The notes under the pieces were generated by a model that worked only from the letters and a program-made list of their open reading frames with translations, was not told the DNA's origin and made no database searches. Positions 41,129-49,988 of a DNA stretch of 55,213 nt are shown piece after piece; within the stretch, counting starts at the first letter, position 1, and every line of letters begins with the position of its first letter. A program made the position numbers and the translations under genes. Source of the stretch: RUG563 sp964423675 (GTDB taxonomy: Bacteria > Bacillota > Clostridia > Christensenellales > Aristaeellaceae); assembly GCA_964423675.1 (NCBI GenBank), contig CAYRFP010000011.1, positions 1-55,213 on the forward strand, read 5' to 3'.

Positions 41129-42493
41129 ATGAAAAACGAACTGTATCTTTATGATGTCTATCCCAAGGTGATTTCCGTTGGCAAGCCGGTTCAGATTACC
41201 ATCCAGCCTCTGGGCCGGCAATCAGCGTTTTCGCCGGACACGCTGGTGGAATTGAAGCCTTATAATGACCGAAACCTGTATGGCGACGGGCGCGAAGACA
41301 TTCGTGTTTCTATGACGCTGTCCCCAGAGGCGGACGGCTGTCTACGCTTTGAATACACCTTCCCCATGGAAAGCGAATATTCTATTGTTTTTGAAGGCCG
41401 CCGCAACACGAAAATGCGGCTAAATGTTTATGCCGTGGATGAGGATCTTCAGGGCCGCTATCCTTTCCTGGGCGACACGCATGTCCATTCCATTGATTCT
41501 GATGGCCGCCAGGCGCCGGAAATCGTGGCTGCTGATTATCGCCGTCAGGGCATGGATTTCCTGGCCATGACAGATCATCGCACTTATGTAGGCTCGATGC
41601 ATATGATCGAGGCGTATAAGGGCGTGGATCTGGATCTGGAACTGGTGCCGGGAGAAGAAGTGCAGCTGCCCAACAATGTGGTGCATATTATCAACTTTGG
41701 CGCAACCAGCAGCGTCAATGCCATGGTGCAGTCTATGCGGGATAAGATGGAAGATAACTTTCCTGGCATTACCAGCCTGCCTGCAGAGAGATGGCGCGGC
41801 GATGAAAATGCGCCCTGTTATTCTGATGAAGAGTACGAAGCGCAGGTTTGGGCGCTGGCGGACAGCCTTTCCATTCCGGAGGGTCCGGGGCGGTTTACAG
41901 TAGCCGCCTGCATCTGGGCGGCGCGGAAAATCCGGGAATGGGGTGGACTAAGCGTGTTCTGCCATCCCTATTGGATTGCTAATAATGCCTTCCATGTTCC
42001 GCCCTATGTGTCTGACGCGATTTTTGATACCAATGAATTCGATGCTTTTGAACTGTATGGCGGCGAGCTGTATATGGATCAGAACGAATCCCAACTGTTG
42101 CATTATATGGAAGCAAAGGCTCGGGGCACGAAGCTGACTGCTATTGGCGCCAGCGATTCCCATGGGGTGTATAATAATCCGGGGGCATATATCAGCAAAA
42201 CGCTGGTACTGGCTGCGGAGAATAAGCGCACGGATCTGATAGATGCCATACGGACGGGCTATTGCGTGGCGGTGGAATGCATCAGCGCGGAATACCGTAC
42301 CTTCGCCTCTCTGCGTCTGGCCCGGTATGGCCGATTCCTGCTGGATAATTATTTCCCGCTGCATGATGAGCTGTGCGTGGAGGAAGGCCGGCTGATGAAG
42401 GCGTATGTCTGCGACGATCCATCTGCTGCGCAGGAACTGGCGCGGCTCAAGGGCAGAACGGGCAAATTGTTGGATAAGTATTTTGCTTTCTGA
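41129..42493 (+). CDS. PHP-domain metallohydrolase (CehA/McbA type)
   Basis: A 454-residue hydrolase. The N-terminal 105 residues form a beta-rich domain (YPKVISVGKPVQITIQ onward). The PHP catalytic domain follows, with GDTHVHSIDSDG (His118, His120), LAMTDH (about 145-150), VFCHPYW near 280 and IGASDSHG near 345, which make up the metal-binding set. PHP enzymes of this type hydrolyse phosphoesters or similar bonds. AAAGGAGG precedes the ATG at 41129. It lies divergent from the phosphoesterase gene, in a region of carbohydrate genes. Confidence 0.87.
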   Translation: MKNELYLYDVYPKVISVGKPVQITIQPLGRQSAFSPDTLVELKPYNDRNLYGDGREDIRVSMTLSPEADGCLRFEYTFPMESEYSIVFEGRRNTKMRLNVYAVDEDLQGRYPFLGDTHVHSIDSDGRQAPEIVAADYRRQGMDFLAMTDHRTYVGSMHMIEAYKGVDLDLELVPGEEVQLPNNVVHIINFGATSSVNAMVQSMRDKMEDNFPGITSLPAERWRGDENAPCYSDEEYEAQVWALADSLSIPEGPGRFTVAACIWAARKIREWGGLSVFCHPYWIANNAFHVPPYVSDAIFDTNEFDAFELYGGELYMDQNESQLLHYMEAKARGTKLTAIGASDSHGVYNNPGAYISKTLVLAAENKRTDLIDAIRTGYCVAVECISAEYRTFASLRLARYGRFLLDNYFPLHDELCVEEGRLMKAYVCDDPSAAQELARLKGRTGKLLDKYFAF

Positions 42494-42521
42494 GAAATCG
42501 CCTATCCCTGCGTTTAAAAAT

Positions 42522-42560
42522 AAAGCCTGCAAACGATTAAATGACGTTTGCAGGCTTTTT
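42522..42560. terminator. Bidirectional terminator
   Basis: Perfect 14-bp stem AAAGCCTGCAAACG/CGTTTGCAGGCTTT followed by TT, between the convergent genes ending at 42493 and 42586. Confidence 0.9.
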
Positions 42561-42585
42561 CTATGCGGGAAGCGCTGTGATGGAA

Positions 42586-43650
42586 TTAAATCACTTCCCG
42601 TGCGTCCTTATCCGGAAAGACGGGGAAGGAAACAGTGGGCAGTTCCTGATACCAGAATGCCACAGAGGCGATATCATCCTGCAGGGGGAGATAGCGCCCT
42701 CCGCTTCGCCAGCCCAGCGCCTGAATGGTCACGCGCAGATTCTGTTCAAAGCAGACCGGATCGGTAATATGCCAGCGATACATGCCAAAACGGGTTTGGC
42801 TTCGATACAATCCATCCGGACGAATCACCTGATGGAATCCGGCATAGGCCGTGGAAAAGGCTTCATATTGACGGGTGACTCTGTTTTCAAAGTCATAAGA
42901 GCCGCAGAAATAATCTTCTGTGCCAGTGCCACAGATGGTGGCTCCATCCTGGTCGCCGTCCATATAGAATTTAATTTCGCCTTCGCCCCACCAGCCGCCA
43001 TTATTGCTGCCCCAGGCCATATACGTGCCAACATACCGGCCGCGGCCCTGCACACCGTCCAGAATGGTATATACTTCCTTGTATGGCAGAGGATTGACCC
43101 GGCGGAACTGAGCATGGAAACGCCCTTCATCCGGGGCCACGGGACGCAGGCAATAATCGATCTGATAAAACAGCGTCAGGGGCTTGGCGCCTTCGTTGGT
43201 CATGGTCATTACCGCGCTGCTGCCAAAGGGCATGGGCCAATAGCAATTAAACGCGCTGCCGGGATTGACGCATACAGCCAGCGAATTCACCGGCGCATAG
43301 CTGTTCCATCCCATGCAGAAAAAATCGCCCACGGGGCTTTCCACGCTGGGGTTTTCCTGGCCGTCCCAATAAATGCGCAAAACGCTTTCGCGCCAGGAGC
43401 CGGTGGGGGTCATCCAGATATGGTTGATGCAGCCAGAACCATCGATCTTCGCCATAGTAAAGGTCTCACCGGGATTGATAACCACGTAGGGGTTAACCTT
43501 CCATCCTTCTCCCAGTTCTCGTGCCGCTTGGGAAGCGGAACCTTTTTCCAGCGGGCAAAGGCCGCCCTTTCCCTTTTCTCCAGTCGGATTTTCCGGCGAG
43601 ATGGAGCGAGTGACTTCGTGGGTAAGCCGGGCCAGATTCTGCATATCCAT
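42586..43650 (-). CDS. DUF2961 / GH172-family protein
   Basis: A 354-residue protein of the DUF2961 family, a beta jelly-roll fold related to difructose-anhydride enzymes and grouped as glycoside hydrolase family 172. Typical stretches are RSISPENPTGEKGKGG near residue 15, GCINHIWMTPTG near 72, ESPVGDFFCMGWN near 101 and GTGTEDYFCGSYDF near 245. The conserved acidic residues in ESPVGDFF and GTEDYF are plausible catalytic ones. No signal peptide is present, so it should act inside the cell on short oligosaccharides. It has its own promoter at 43781. Confidence 0.88.
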   Translation of the reverse strand: MDMQNLARLTHEVTRSISPENPTGEKGKGGLCPLEKGSASQAARELGEGWKVNPYVVINPGETFTMAKIDGSGCINHIWMTPTGSWRESVLRIYWDGQENPSVESPVGDFFCMGWNSYAPVNSLAVCVNPGSAFNCYWPMPFGSSAVMTMTNEGAKPLTLFYQIDYCLRPVAPDEGRFHAQFRRVNPLPYKEVYTILDGVQGRGRYVGTYMAWGSNNGGWWGEGEIKFYMDGDQDGATICGTGTEDYFCGSYDFENRVTRQYEAFSTAYAGFHQVIRPDGLYRSQTRFGMYRWHITDPVCFEQNLRVTIQALGWRSGGRYLPLQDDIASVAFWYQELPTVSFPVFPDKDAREVI

Positions 43651-43780
43651 TTTTGTTCTCTCCTCTTTTTAATAAGGAATCCGTTGCACGCTGTCGGTGG
43701 CCACGCCCTGTGCCGAAAAAAGGCTGGGCAGGGAGCTGCTTCAATATCGTGTCGTTGACAAATACGGAACCATTGGGTAC

Positions 43781-43809
43781 ATTATACCATTTATCATTGG
43801 GGGGCGCAA
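43781..43809 (-). promoter_or_regulatory. Promoter of the DUF2961 gene
   Basis: Minus-strand TTGCGC (43804-43809), 17-bp spacer, TATAAT (43781-43786), giving a leader of about 120 nt. Confidence 0.65.
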
Positions 43810-43866
43810 TAGGCAAACGCCCAGAAAACGTTGCCTACGGAAGAGGACTCCCTATTGGTAGAAGGC

Positions 43867-45354
43867 TTAAAGCGTCACGCCGTTTTTGAAAATGGCCATA
43901 TCATGATAGCCATTTTTTTCACTGCAAACTAGTTCGCCCCCTGCCACGGCCAGCACATAATCCATCAGTTCCTGGCTCAGCTGGGGCAGACTTTTTTCGC
44001 ACAGCAGCCGTCCGGCGTCAAAGTCGATCCATCCATGCTTCTTTTGGGCCAGGACGGAATTAGAAGAGATTTTGACGGTAGGCACGGGAGAAGCAAAGGG
44101 TGTGCCCCGGCCGGTGGAAAACAGCACGATCTGCGCGCCGGCTGCTGCCAGCGCCGTGGAGGCCACCAGATCGTTCCCCGGGGCGGAGAGCAGATTCAGC
44201 CCCGGCGTTTTCAGCCGCTGGCCATAGGCAAGCACATCTCGCACCGGCGCAAGCCCGCTTTTTTGGGTGCAGCCCAGCGCCTTGTCTTCCAGGGTGGAAA
44301 TGCCGCCCGCCTTGTTTCCTGGCGAGGGGTTTTCATAAATGGTTTGATGATGGGTCTGAAAATAGGCCTTGAAATCGTTGATAAGTTCAACTGTTTTCTG
44401 GAACAGTTCTTCGGTTTCGCAGCGAGCCATCAGCAGCGTTTCTGCCCCAAACATTTCAGGCACCTCGGTCAGAATCGTGCTGCCGCCCTGGGCGATCAGC
44501 AGATCTGAAAAGCCGCCGATAACGGGGTTGGCCGTGACGCCGCTGAATCCATCTGATCCGCCGCATTTGAGCCCGATAACCAGCTTCGATGCTGGACAGG
44601 GCACTCGCCGCTGCGGGCGCATTGCATCGGCCAGCGTTTGAAGAATAGCCATTCCGGCAGAAATTTCATCCGTTTCCTCCTGGCAGACCAGATACCGTAT
44701 CCGCTCGCCACAGCCGGCGGGAATGTGCTTCCGGATCTCCTCTACGCCGCTGTTTTCACAGCCCAGCCCCAGCACCAGCACGCCCCCTGCGTTGGGATGG
44801 CAGGCCAAATCGGCCAGAATTCTGCGGGTGTTTTCCTGGTCATCCCCCATCTGGGAACAGCCATAGGGATGAGAAAAGGCGTGAACGGCCTCCACACCTC
44901 CGCCTACCAGCACCTGTGCTTTTTGCTCCAGCGCCTTGGCCACGCTGCTGACGCAGCCTACTGTGGGCAGAATCCACAGCTCGTTGCGCACGCCCACGCT
45001 GCCGTCTTTCCGGGGATAGCCGGGAAATTCCCGGACGGGAAGGGACACAGTGGGGCAGGAAATGGGCTGATAGGTGTAATGCAGGGTATCGCCCAGCAGT
45101 GTGTGTAAATTCTGCACATGCACATGGCCGCCTTGGGGAATTTCCGTTGTGGCCTGACCAATGGGAAAGCCATATTTTATGACCGGGTCGCCAGGGCGCA
45201 GTGCCTGAAGCGCCGCCTTGTGTCCGGCGGGAATGGCGTCGTGTAGCGTCAGCGCTTCGCCGTTATCCAGAATAATGGTTTCACCGGCGGCCAGCGGACG
45301 CAGGGCTACCGCCACATTGTCTTCTGGGTGAATCTGTAAAAGCGTTGAATGCAT
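43867..45354 (-). CDS. UxaA-family altronate/galactarate-type dehydratase
   Basis: A sugar-acid dehydratase of 495 residues combining the two family parts. The small SAF domain is N-terminal (about 1-75) and the larger catalytic domain (about 100-495) carries the conserved Cys motifs GCVSS, YGCSQMGDD and LGCENSG, plus GLKCGGSDGFSG near 256. Members dehydrate D-altronate or galactarate in uronate catabolism. AGGAGG sits five bases before the ATG at 45354. Nearby SDR and GH172 genes would fit a uronate or sugar-acid pathway. The exact substrate is not certain. Confidence 0.9.
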   Translation of the reverse strand: MHSTLLQIHPEDNVAVALRPLAAGETIILDNGEALTLHDAIPAGHKAALQALRPGDPVIKYGFPIGQATTEIPQGGHVHVQNLHTLLGDTLHYTYQPISCPTVSLPVREFPGYPRKDGSVGVRNELWILPTVGCVSSVAKALEQKAQVLVGGGVEAVHAFSHPYGCSQMGDDQENTRRILADLACHPNAGGVLVLGLGCENSGVEEIRKHIPAGCGERIRYLVCQEETDEISAGMAILQTLADAMRPQRRVPCPASKLVIGLKCGGSDGFSGVTANPVIGGFSDLLIAQGGSTILTEVPEMFGAETLLMARCETEELFQKTVELINDFKAYFQTHHQTIYENPSPGNKAGGISTLEDKALGCTQKSGLAPVRDVLAYGQRLKTPGLNLLSAPGNDLVASTALAAAGAQIVLFSTGRGTPFASPVPTVKISSNSVLAQKKHGWIDFDAGRLLCEKSLPQLSQELMDYVLAVAGGELVCSEKNGYHDMAIFKNGVTL

Positions 45355-45388
45355 ACCATCCTCCTGAAAACGATGAATACCGTTGCTT

Positions 45389-45417
45389 ATTGTACCCTTT
45401 TTTCTGGCATTCGTCAA
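45389..45417 (-). promoter_or_regulatory. Promoter of the UxaA-type dehydratase gene
   Basis: Minus-strand TTGACG (45412-45417), 17-bp spacer, TACAAT (45389-45394), just downstream of the SDR terminator. Confidence 0.75.
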
Positions 45418-45421
45418 CAGA

Positions 45422-45463
45422 AAAACAAGAAAAAACGCTTCCTTCCAAAGAAAGAAGCGTTTT
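45422..45463 (-). terminator. Terminator of the SDR gene
   Basis: Minus-strand AAAACGCTTC/GAAGCGTTTT stem followed by a long T-rich tail. Confidence 0.8.
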
Positions 45464-45477
45464 GGCTTTATTTGATG

Positions 45478-46221
45478 TCAGGTCTGCGCCGCACCATCGA
45501 CGGAGATCACCGCGCCGGTGACATAACTGGCCATATCGCTGGCTAAGAACAGGAACACATTGGCCACCTCTTCCGGCTCGCCGACCCGTCCCAGCGGGAT
45601 GGGGGCGGAAATGCGCTGCACCAGTTCCGGCGGCAGGGCGGCTACCATATCCGTGCGGGTGACGCCTGGGGCCACTGCGTTCACGCGGATGCCTGCCCGG
45701 CCCAGTTCCCGCGCCAGGCTGCGGGTCATGCCGTTGACGGCGAATTTGCTGGTGGGATAGCCCACGCCGCTGGGCTGGCCGTACAGGCTGACCATGGAGC
45801 TGGTGTTGATAATGCTTCCGCTGCCCTGCGCCTTCATCAGCGGCTCTACGGCCTTGCAGCCGTTGAACACGGCGGTCACGTTCAGATCCATGATTTTCTG
45901 GAATGCTTCGGGTGTATATTCCGAAAGCGGTTCCCGGGCGGAGATGCCAGCATTGTTGACTAGAATGTCCACCTTGCCCCAGGCGGCCGCCACCTGATCT
46001 ACAGCAGCCCTCAGTTCATCATATTTTGCCAGATTTGGAGCCATGCCCAGCACGGACCAATCTGGATTCTCGACCTTCAGTTCGTCCAGCGCTTTGTTCA
46101 CCGTTTCCATCCGGCTGCCGAACAGCGCCACTTTTGCCCCGTTTTTCAAAAATGTGCGCACGATGGCCAGGCCAATTCCCCGTGTTCCTCCAGTTACGAT
46201 TGCAGTTTTTCCTTGTAGCAT
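45478..46221 (-). CDS. Short-chain dehydrogenase/reductase (SDR)
   Basis: A 247-residue classical SDR: NAD(P)-binding TGGTRGIG (about 10-17), NNAG near 89, catalytic Ser in NTSS near 138 and YxxxK in YPTSK near 154, and a PG motif after the active site (APGVTRTDM). Such enzymes act on sugar acids, polyols or acyl-ACP; the neighbouring UxaA-type dehydratase favours a sugar-acid role over fatty acid synthesis. I chose the ATG at 46221, eight bases from GGAG; an ATG six bases upstream is too near. It has separate terminators on each side. Confidence 0.88.
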   Translation of the reverse strand: MLQGKTAIVTGGTRGIGLAIVRTFLKNGAKVALFGSRMETVNKALDELKVENPDWSVLGMAPNLAKYDELRAAVDQVAAAWGKVDILVNNAGISAREPLSEYTPEAFQKIMDLNVTAVFNGCKAVEPLMKAQGSGSIINTSSMVSLYGQPSGVGYPTSKFAVNGMTRSLARELGRAGIRVNAVAPGVTRTDMVAALPPELVQRISAPIPLGRVGEPEEVANVFLFLASDMASYVTGAVISVDGAAQT

Positions 46222-46283
46222 AAACATTTCTCCTTTCTAATAATGGTCAACCGGGATACGGCTGAAACAGCAAAATAAAGCTG

Positions 46284-46319
46284 GAATAAGAAAGGAACGT
46301 CTGTCTGCACAAACGTTCC
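46284..46319 (-). terminator. Terminator of serS
   Basis: Minus-strand stem GGAACGT/ACGTTCC with extra inner pairing and a TTTCTT tail, nine bases after the serS stop. Confidence 0.8.
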
Positions 46320-46327
46320 CTCTTCGA

Positions 46328-47620
46328 TTATTTAATTACGTCCACGCCCATATATTTGCGCAGCGCTTCCGGAACGGTGACAGAACCATCATCGTTCTGA
46401 TAGTTTTCCAGAATAGCGGCCACCGTGCGGCCCACGGCCACGCCGGAACCGTTGAGTGTATGGCACAACTGCGGCTTTCCCTTGGCCCCGTCCCGATAAC
46501 GGATCTGGGCACGGCGCGCCTGGAAATCCTCGCAGTTGGAGCAGCTGGAGATTTCCACATATCGGTTATAGGAAGGCATCCAGACCTCGATATCATAGGT
46601 CTTGGCGGCGGAGAAGCCCATATCGCCGGTGCTCAGGCAAACCACCCGATGGGGCAGCCCCAGCAGCTGCAAGACTTTCTCGGCCTGACGAGTCATGGAT
46701 TCCAGTTCGTCATAGCTTTGCTCGGGTTTGGCGATCTTCACCATTTCCACCTTGTTAAACTGGTGCTGGCGAATCAGGCCACGGGTATCTCGGCCGGCAC
46801 TGCCAGCTTCGGCGCGGAAGCAGGCGGAATAGGCGCAATGACGGATGGGCAGCTGATCTCCGTCCAGAATCATATCCCGATACAGATTCGTTACCGGCAC
46901 TTCCGCAGTGGGAATCAGGAACGTGTCCTGGTCCACATCGGTTTCGCCCTGCTTGCCGGTAAACACCTTGTAAGCGTCCTCTTCAAATTTGGGCAACTGG
47001 CCGGTACCTGTCATGGTAGCGCGGCTGACCATGTAAGGCGGCAGCACTTCGGTGTATCCATCGGCGGCGTGGGTATCCATAAAGAAGTTGATTACCGCGC
47101 GTTCCAGCCGTGCGCCCAGGCCGCGATAGACGGTGAACCGCGCGCCAGAAATCTTTGCGCCCGCTTCAAAGTCCAGAATGTTCAGATCGGTGCCGATATC
47201 CCAGTGTGCCTTCGGCGTCCAAGCAAACTGCCGCGGCTCGCCCCAGCGACGCTGCTCCACATTTTCGCTGTCGTCCTTGCCTACGGGCACGGAACTGTGG
47301 GGAATATTGGGCAGACGCATGAGGATGAAATTGATCTTTTCGTCAATCTCGCCCACCTGCTTATCCAGCGCCGCGATTTCATCGCCCACTTTGCGCATTT
47401 CTTCCATCACAGGGGACGCATCGCCACCGGCCTTTTTCACCTGGGCGATTTTCTTGCTTTCCTCATTGCGCCGGTTTTTCAGCGCCTCCACCTGGCCCAG
47501 CAGCTCCCGGCGGTTTTCATCCAGGCTCAGCAGTTCGCTCACATCGATGGGGGAATTGCGCTTTTGCAGCGCGTCGATCAATTCCTGGGGATTTTGACGA
47601 ATCCGTTTGATATCCAGCAT
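46328..47620 (-). CDS. serS: Seryl-tRNA synthetase
   Basis: Charges tRNA(Ser). The 430-residue protein has the N-terminal tRNA-binding coiled coil (about 28-105) and class II catalytic core: motif 2 FRAEAGSAGRDTRGLIRQHQF near 265 and motif 3 LNGSGVAVGRTVAAILEN near 385. The length is standard for bacterial SerRS. AAGGAGG lies nine bases before the ATG at 47620; an ATG three codons upstream abuts the ribosome site. A serine T-box leader controls it from upstream. Confidence 0.96.
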   Translation of the reverse strand: MLDIKRIRQNPQELIDALQKRNSPIDVSELLSLDENRRELLGQVEALKNRRNEESKKIAQVKKAGGDASPVMEEMRKVGDEIAALDKQVGEIDEKINFILMRLPNIPHSSVPVGKDDSENVEQRRWGEPRQFAWTPKAHWDIGTDLNILDFEAGAKISGARFTVYRGLGARLERAVINFFMDTHAADGYTEVLPPYMVSRATMTGTGQLPKFEEDAYKVFTGKQGETDVDQDTFLIPTAEVPVTNLYRDMILDGDQLPIRHCAYSACFRAEAGSAGRDTRGLIRQHQFNKVEMVKIAKPEQSYDELESMTRQAEKVLQLLGLPHRVVCLSTGDMGFSAAKTYDIEVWMPSYNRYVEISSCSNCEDFQARRAQIRYRDGAKGKPQLCHTLNGSGVAVGRTVAAILENYQNDDGSVTVPEALRKYMGVDVIK

Positions 47621-47650
47621 GGTGTACATCCTCCTTGGGATTTTTTTCAA

Positions 47651-47870
47651 TAAAAAAAGCCGCCCACTCACAGGGACGGATTCACCGCGTTGCCACCCCG
47701 ATTGACCCGCCCAATTGGCGAGGCCCACCTTGACTGCGCGATAAGGGGCGCTTCCCGGCGGCTTTCGCCGCCCGCTCCCGGGTGGATCGCAGGAACGCTT
47801 CGCCGGCTTTCACCACCCGCCGGCTCTCTAAAGAGGCGTTCTCCCGCTTGTTCCCGTTCTTCGCGGTATG
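47651..47870 (-). ncRNA. T-box riboswitch leader (serine)
   Basis: A leader that senses uncharged tRNA(Ser) and opens serS transcription when serine is short. On the minus strand the conserved T-box GGGGTGGCAACGCGG lies at 47685-47699. It is followed by a terminator helix CCGTCC/GGGCGG with a T-run (47651-47682). Stem I is recognisable from AACGC/GCGTT pairing and the GAGAGCC and GGTGGTGAAAGCC elements. The specifier position appears to be TCC followed by A (47784-47786), a serine codon. Confidence 0.92.
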
Positions 47871-47875
47871 TATTC

Positions 47876-47904
47876 ATTATAGAACGAATAAACGAAAAAA
47901 TCAA
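47876..47904 (-). promoter_or_regulatory. serS/T-box promoter
   Basis: Minus-strand TTGATT (47899-47904), 17-bp spacer, TATAAT (47876-47881), just ahead of the T-box leader. Confidence 0.75.
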
Positions 47905-47997
47905 GAGAAAAGTATGCCTCTGTAATGGGTACGATTCAGTATCGGATTTCAGTCGAAAATGTCTCGGAAAAACAGTATGGATCATCTATATAACTTA

Positions 47998-48006
47998 TGC
48001 TATAAT
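47998..48006 (+). promoter_or_regulatory. Extended -10 promoter of the AraC regulator gene
   Basis: TGCTATAAT (TGn plus consensus -10 at 48001-48006), 42 bp before the start at 48048; the -35 is poor, which suits an activated or autoregulated promoter. Confidence 0.5.
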
Positions 48007-48047
48007 AAACAATATGCAGATATTTCGGTCTTCGAAGGGGGAGAACT

Positions 48048-48926
48048 ATGCGCAAGCGCGTGGATATGCATACCGTCAATACATTTTCTTTTCGCGAAAA
48101 CGTGGAATTTTCCATGGATACGCCTCACTCCATCCGCATCAAGCATTTTCCCTATGATGAGATCGTTCCGCTCCATTATGCAGACACTATTGAAATCCTT
48201 GTGGTAAAGGATGTGGAGGGACATATTACCCTTGGACGGAAGAACCGTGCATTTTTGCCCCGGGATGTGATTGTGATTCCGCCTTATTGCGTACACGCAA
48301 CGAACTGCAAGCAATGCGACGGAGAATTACTGAATTTTAAGATTTCCATAGAAAATTTGAAAGCTTATCTGGACATAAACGCCATTATTCAATTTGCTAA
48401 CAAGCAAATATTTGGAAAGTGTTTTGTGCCGGAACTGTATGATGAAATCTATCCGGTGATGCAGCGGATTATCGAAGAGGACGAAAATATATTTTCCAGA
48501 ATCCACTGCATTCTGGCGATCGTGGAAATGCTGGCGAGGGTGAATGAAGACGCGCCCAAGCCGCCGCTGACAGGGACGGCAGCGGAAGAACATCGTTTGC
48601 GCAAGCTGATTCGTTGGACGCATGAGCATTGCTGTGAGCATATTACGCTTGACATGGCTGCGGCACAGATGAACATGAGCAAGTATTACCTTTGCAAATT
48701 TTTCAGGCAATATGCCCATATGACGTATGTTACGTATTTGAATCAGGTGCGCTTGGAAACAGCAGCACAAATGTTGATGATGGGAAAGAATGTGACCGAG
48801 ACGGCAATGGACTGCGGCTTTGAGAGTGTGTCCTACTTTGTGCAGTTGTTTAAACGGGTCGTTGGGTGTACGCCTGGCCAATATGTTAAAGGAAAAGGGT
48901 TGGCAGGGAAAAAAGAACAAGATTGA
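48048..48926 (+). CDS. AraC/XylS-family transcriptional regulator
   Basis: A 292-residue regulator with a cupin-like N-terminal ligand-binding domain (about 10-140) and the C-terminal double helix-turn-helix (about 190-288). The first helix-turn-helix is ITLDMAAAQMNMSKYYLCKFF and the second includes NVTETAMDCGFESVSYFVQ, with the family ending FKRVVGCTPGQY. It immediately precedes, on the same strand, the glycyl-radical activase, enzyme and sugar ABC transporter, so it very likely controls that cluster in response to its substrate. The gap to the next gene (114 bp) is the obvious target. Confidence 0.92.
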   Translation: MRKRVDMHTVNTFSFRENVEFSMDTPHSIRIKHFPYDEIVPLHYADTIEILVVKDVEGHITLGRKNRAFLPRDVIVIPPYCVHATNCKQCDGELLNFKISIENLKAYLDINAIIQFANKQIFGKCFVPELYDEIYPVMQRIIEEDENIFSRIHCILAIVEMLARVNEDAPKPPLTGTAAEEHRLRKLIRWTHEHCCEHITLDMAAAQMNMSKYYLCKFFRQYAHMTYVTYLNQVRLETAAQMLMMGKNVTETAMDCGFESVSYFVQLFKRVVGCTPGQYVKGKGLAGKKEQD

Positions 48927-49040
48927 AATAGAATAAACCAATATAGAAACAATTTTTGATATACAAAACGAATAAAATAAAGATGACGCTTGATCCGCAA
49001 TGCAAAAGCAATGAACGTTCCTTTTCAGGAGGCAAAACGA
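48927..49040 (+). promoter_or_regulatory. AT-rich control region of the glycyl-radical cluster
   Basis: This 114-bp gap is much more AT-rich than its surroundings. GAATAAA occurs at 48931 and again at 48970, 39 bp apart, and could be AraC-type half-sites. No consensus sigma-A promoter stands out, as expected for an activator-dependent promoter. Confidence 0.3.
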
Positions 49041-49973
49041 ATGAAGGAGCAGTCGATGTATGGGCGGGTCTTTGATGTAGAACGTTTTTCTACCAAGGAC
49101 GGTCCCGGGATTCGGACGGTGGCATTTTTGAAGGGCTGCAATTTGAATTGCGCATGGTGCCATAATCAGGAGGGCATTCATCCGCAAACGGAATTGGGCT
49201 TTGATGCTACTCGCTGTATTGGCTGTGGAGCTTGTTTTGCTGTATGCCAAACGGGGGCGCATCGCATGGAAAATGGCCACCATACGCTCGATCGTTCCGT
49301 CTGTACGCGATGCTTTGCCTGCACGCAGGCTTGTTTTTCAGGGGCAATCCGGCAAATCGGAAGAACCTATTCCGCTTGGGCGTTGGCCGAAGAATTGGCT
49401 CAGGATAAGCCATATTATGATGCATCCGGTGGGGGCGTCACCCTGTCTGGCGGCGAAGTAATGATGCAGGCGGAATTCGCGGCAGAAGTGCTATCTATGC
49501 TGAAAAAAGACGGCGTTCATACGGCGATTGAAACAAACCTCAGCGTCCCCTGGCGGTTGTATGAAAAGACGCTTCCTTTTGTGGATCTGGTGATGGCCGA
49601 TGTAAAAACCCTTCGGGAAGACACGATGCAACGCTATATCCAGGGGAATCTTCAGCAGGTGATGGAGAATCTTCGCTTTTTGCTGGAAACGGAAAAAAAT
49701 GTGATTATCCGAACACCGGTGATTCCGGGCGTGAATGATAATCTACAGGAAATTTATGGAATTACCAAGTGCATTTCTGGTGGAAAACGCCTGCTTTATT
49801 ACGAACTGCTGAGCTATCATCCCATTGGAACAGACAAGGCGCGGCTGATTGGAAAGCGTCCGCAGGTTTTCCGGGTTCCATCGGCGGAAACCGTGAACGG
49901 GCTGGCCGGAGCGGCACAAAAATGTGGCGTGACGGTATACGCAGATGGAAAGCAATATCTTCCTAATATGTAA
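49041..49973 (+). CDS. Glycyl-radical enzyme activating enzyme (radical SAM)
   Basis: Installs the glycyl radical on the enzyme encoded next, using S-adenosylmethionine and a [4Fe-4S] cluster. The 310-residue protein has the radical SAM motif CxxxCxxC (Cys33, 37, 40) within the activase signature DGPGIRTVAFLKGC. It also has a ferredoxin-like insert with two further four-Cys clusters (Cys59, 62, 65, 69 and 88, 91, 94, 98), as in activases of dehydratase/decarboxylase-type enzymes, unlike the short PFL activase. The GGE SAM-binding motif (LSGGEVMMQ) is present. AGGAGG lies eight bases before 49041. The enzyme gene follows 15 bp later. Confidence 0.93.
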   Translation: MKEQSMYGRVFDVERFSTKDGPGIRTVAFLKGCNLNCAWCHNQEGIHPQTELGFDATRCIGCGACFAVCQTGAHRMENGHHTLDRSVCTRCFACTQACFSGAIRQIGRTYSAWALAEELAQDKPYYDASGGGVTLSGGEVMMQAEFAAEVLSMLKKDGVHTAIETNLSVPWRLYEKTLPFVDLVMADVKTLREDTMQRYIQGNLQQVMENLRFLLETEKNVIIRTPVIPGVNDNLQEIYGITKCISGGKRLLYYELLSYHPIGTDKARLIGKRPQVFRVPSAETVNGLAGAAQKCGVTVYADGKQYLPNM

Positions 49974-49988
49974 AAACGGAGGTTTCCC

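Noticed and set aside
47784..47792. Cysteine codon (TGC) as the T-box specifier
   Set aside because: TGC is in the same loop, but TCC followed by a purine at the loop end is the standard position and fits the serS gene downstream.
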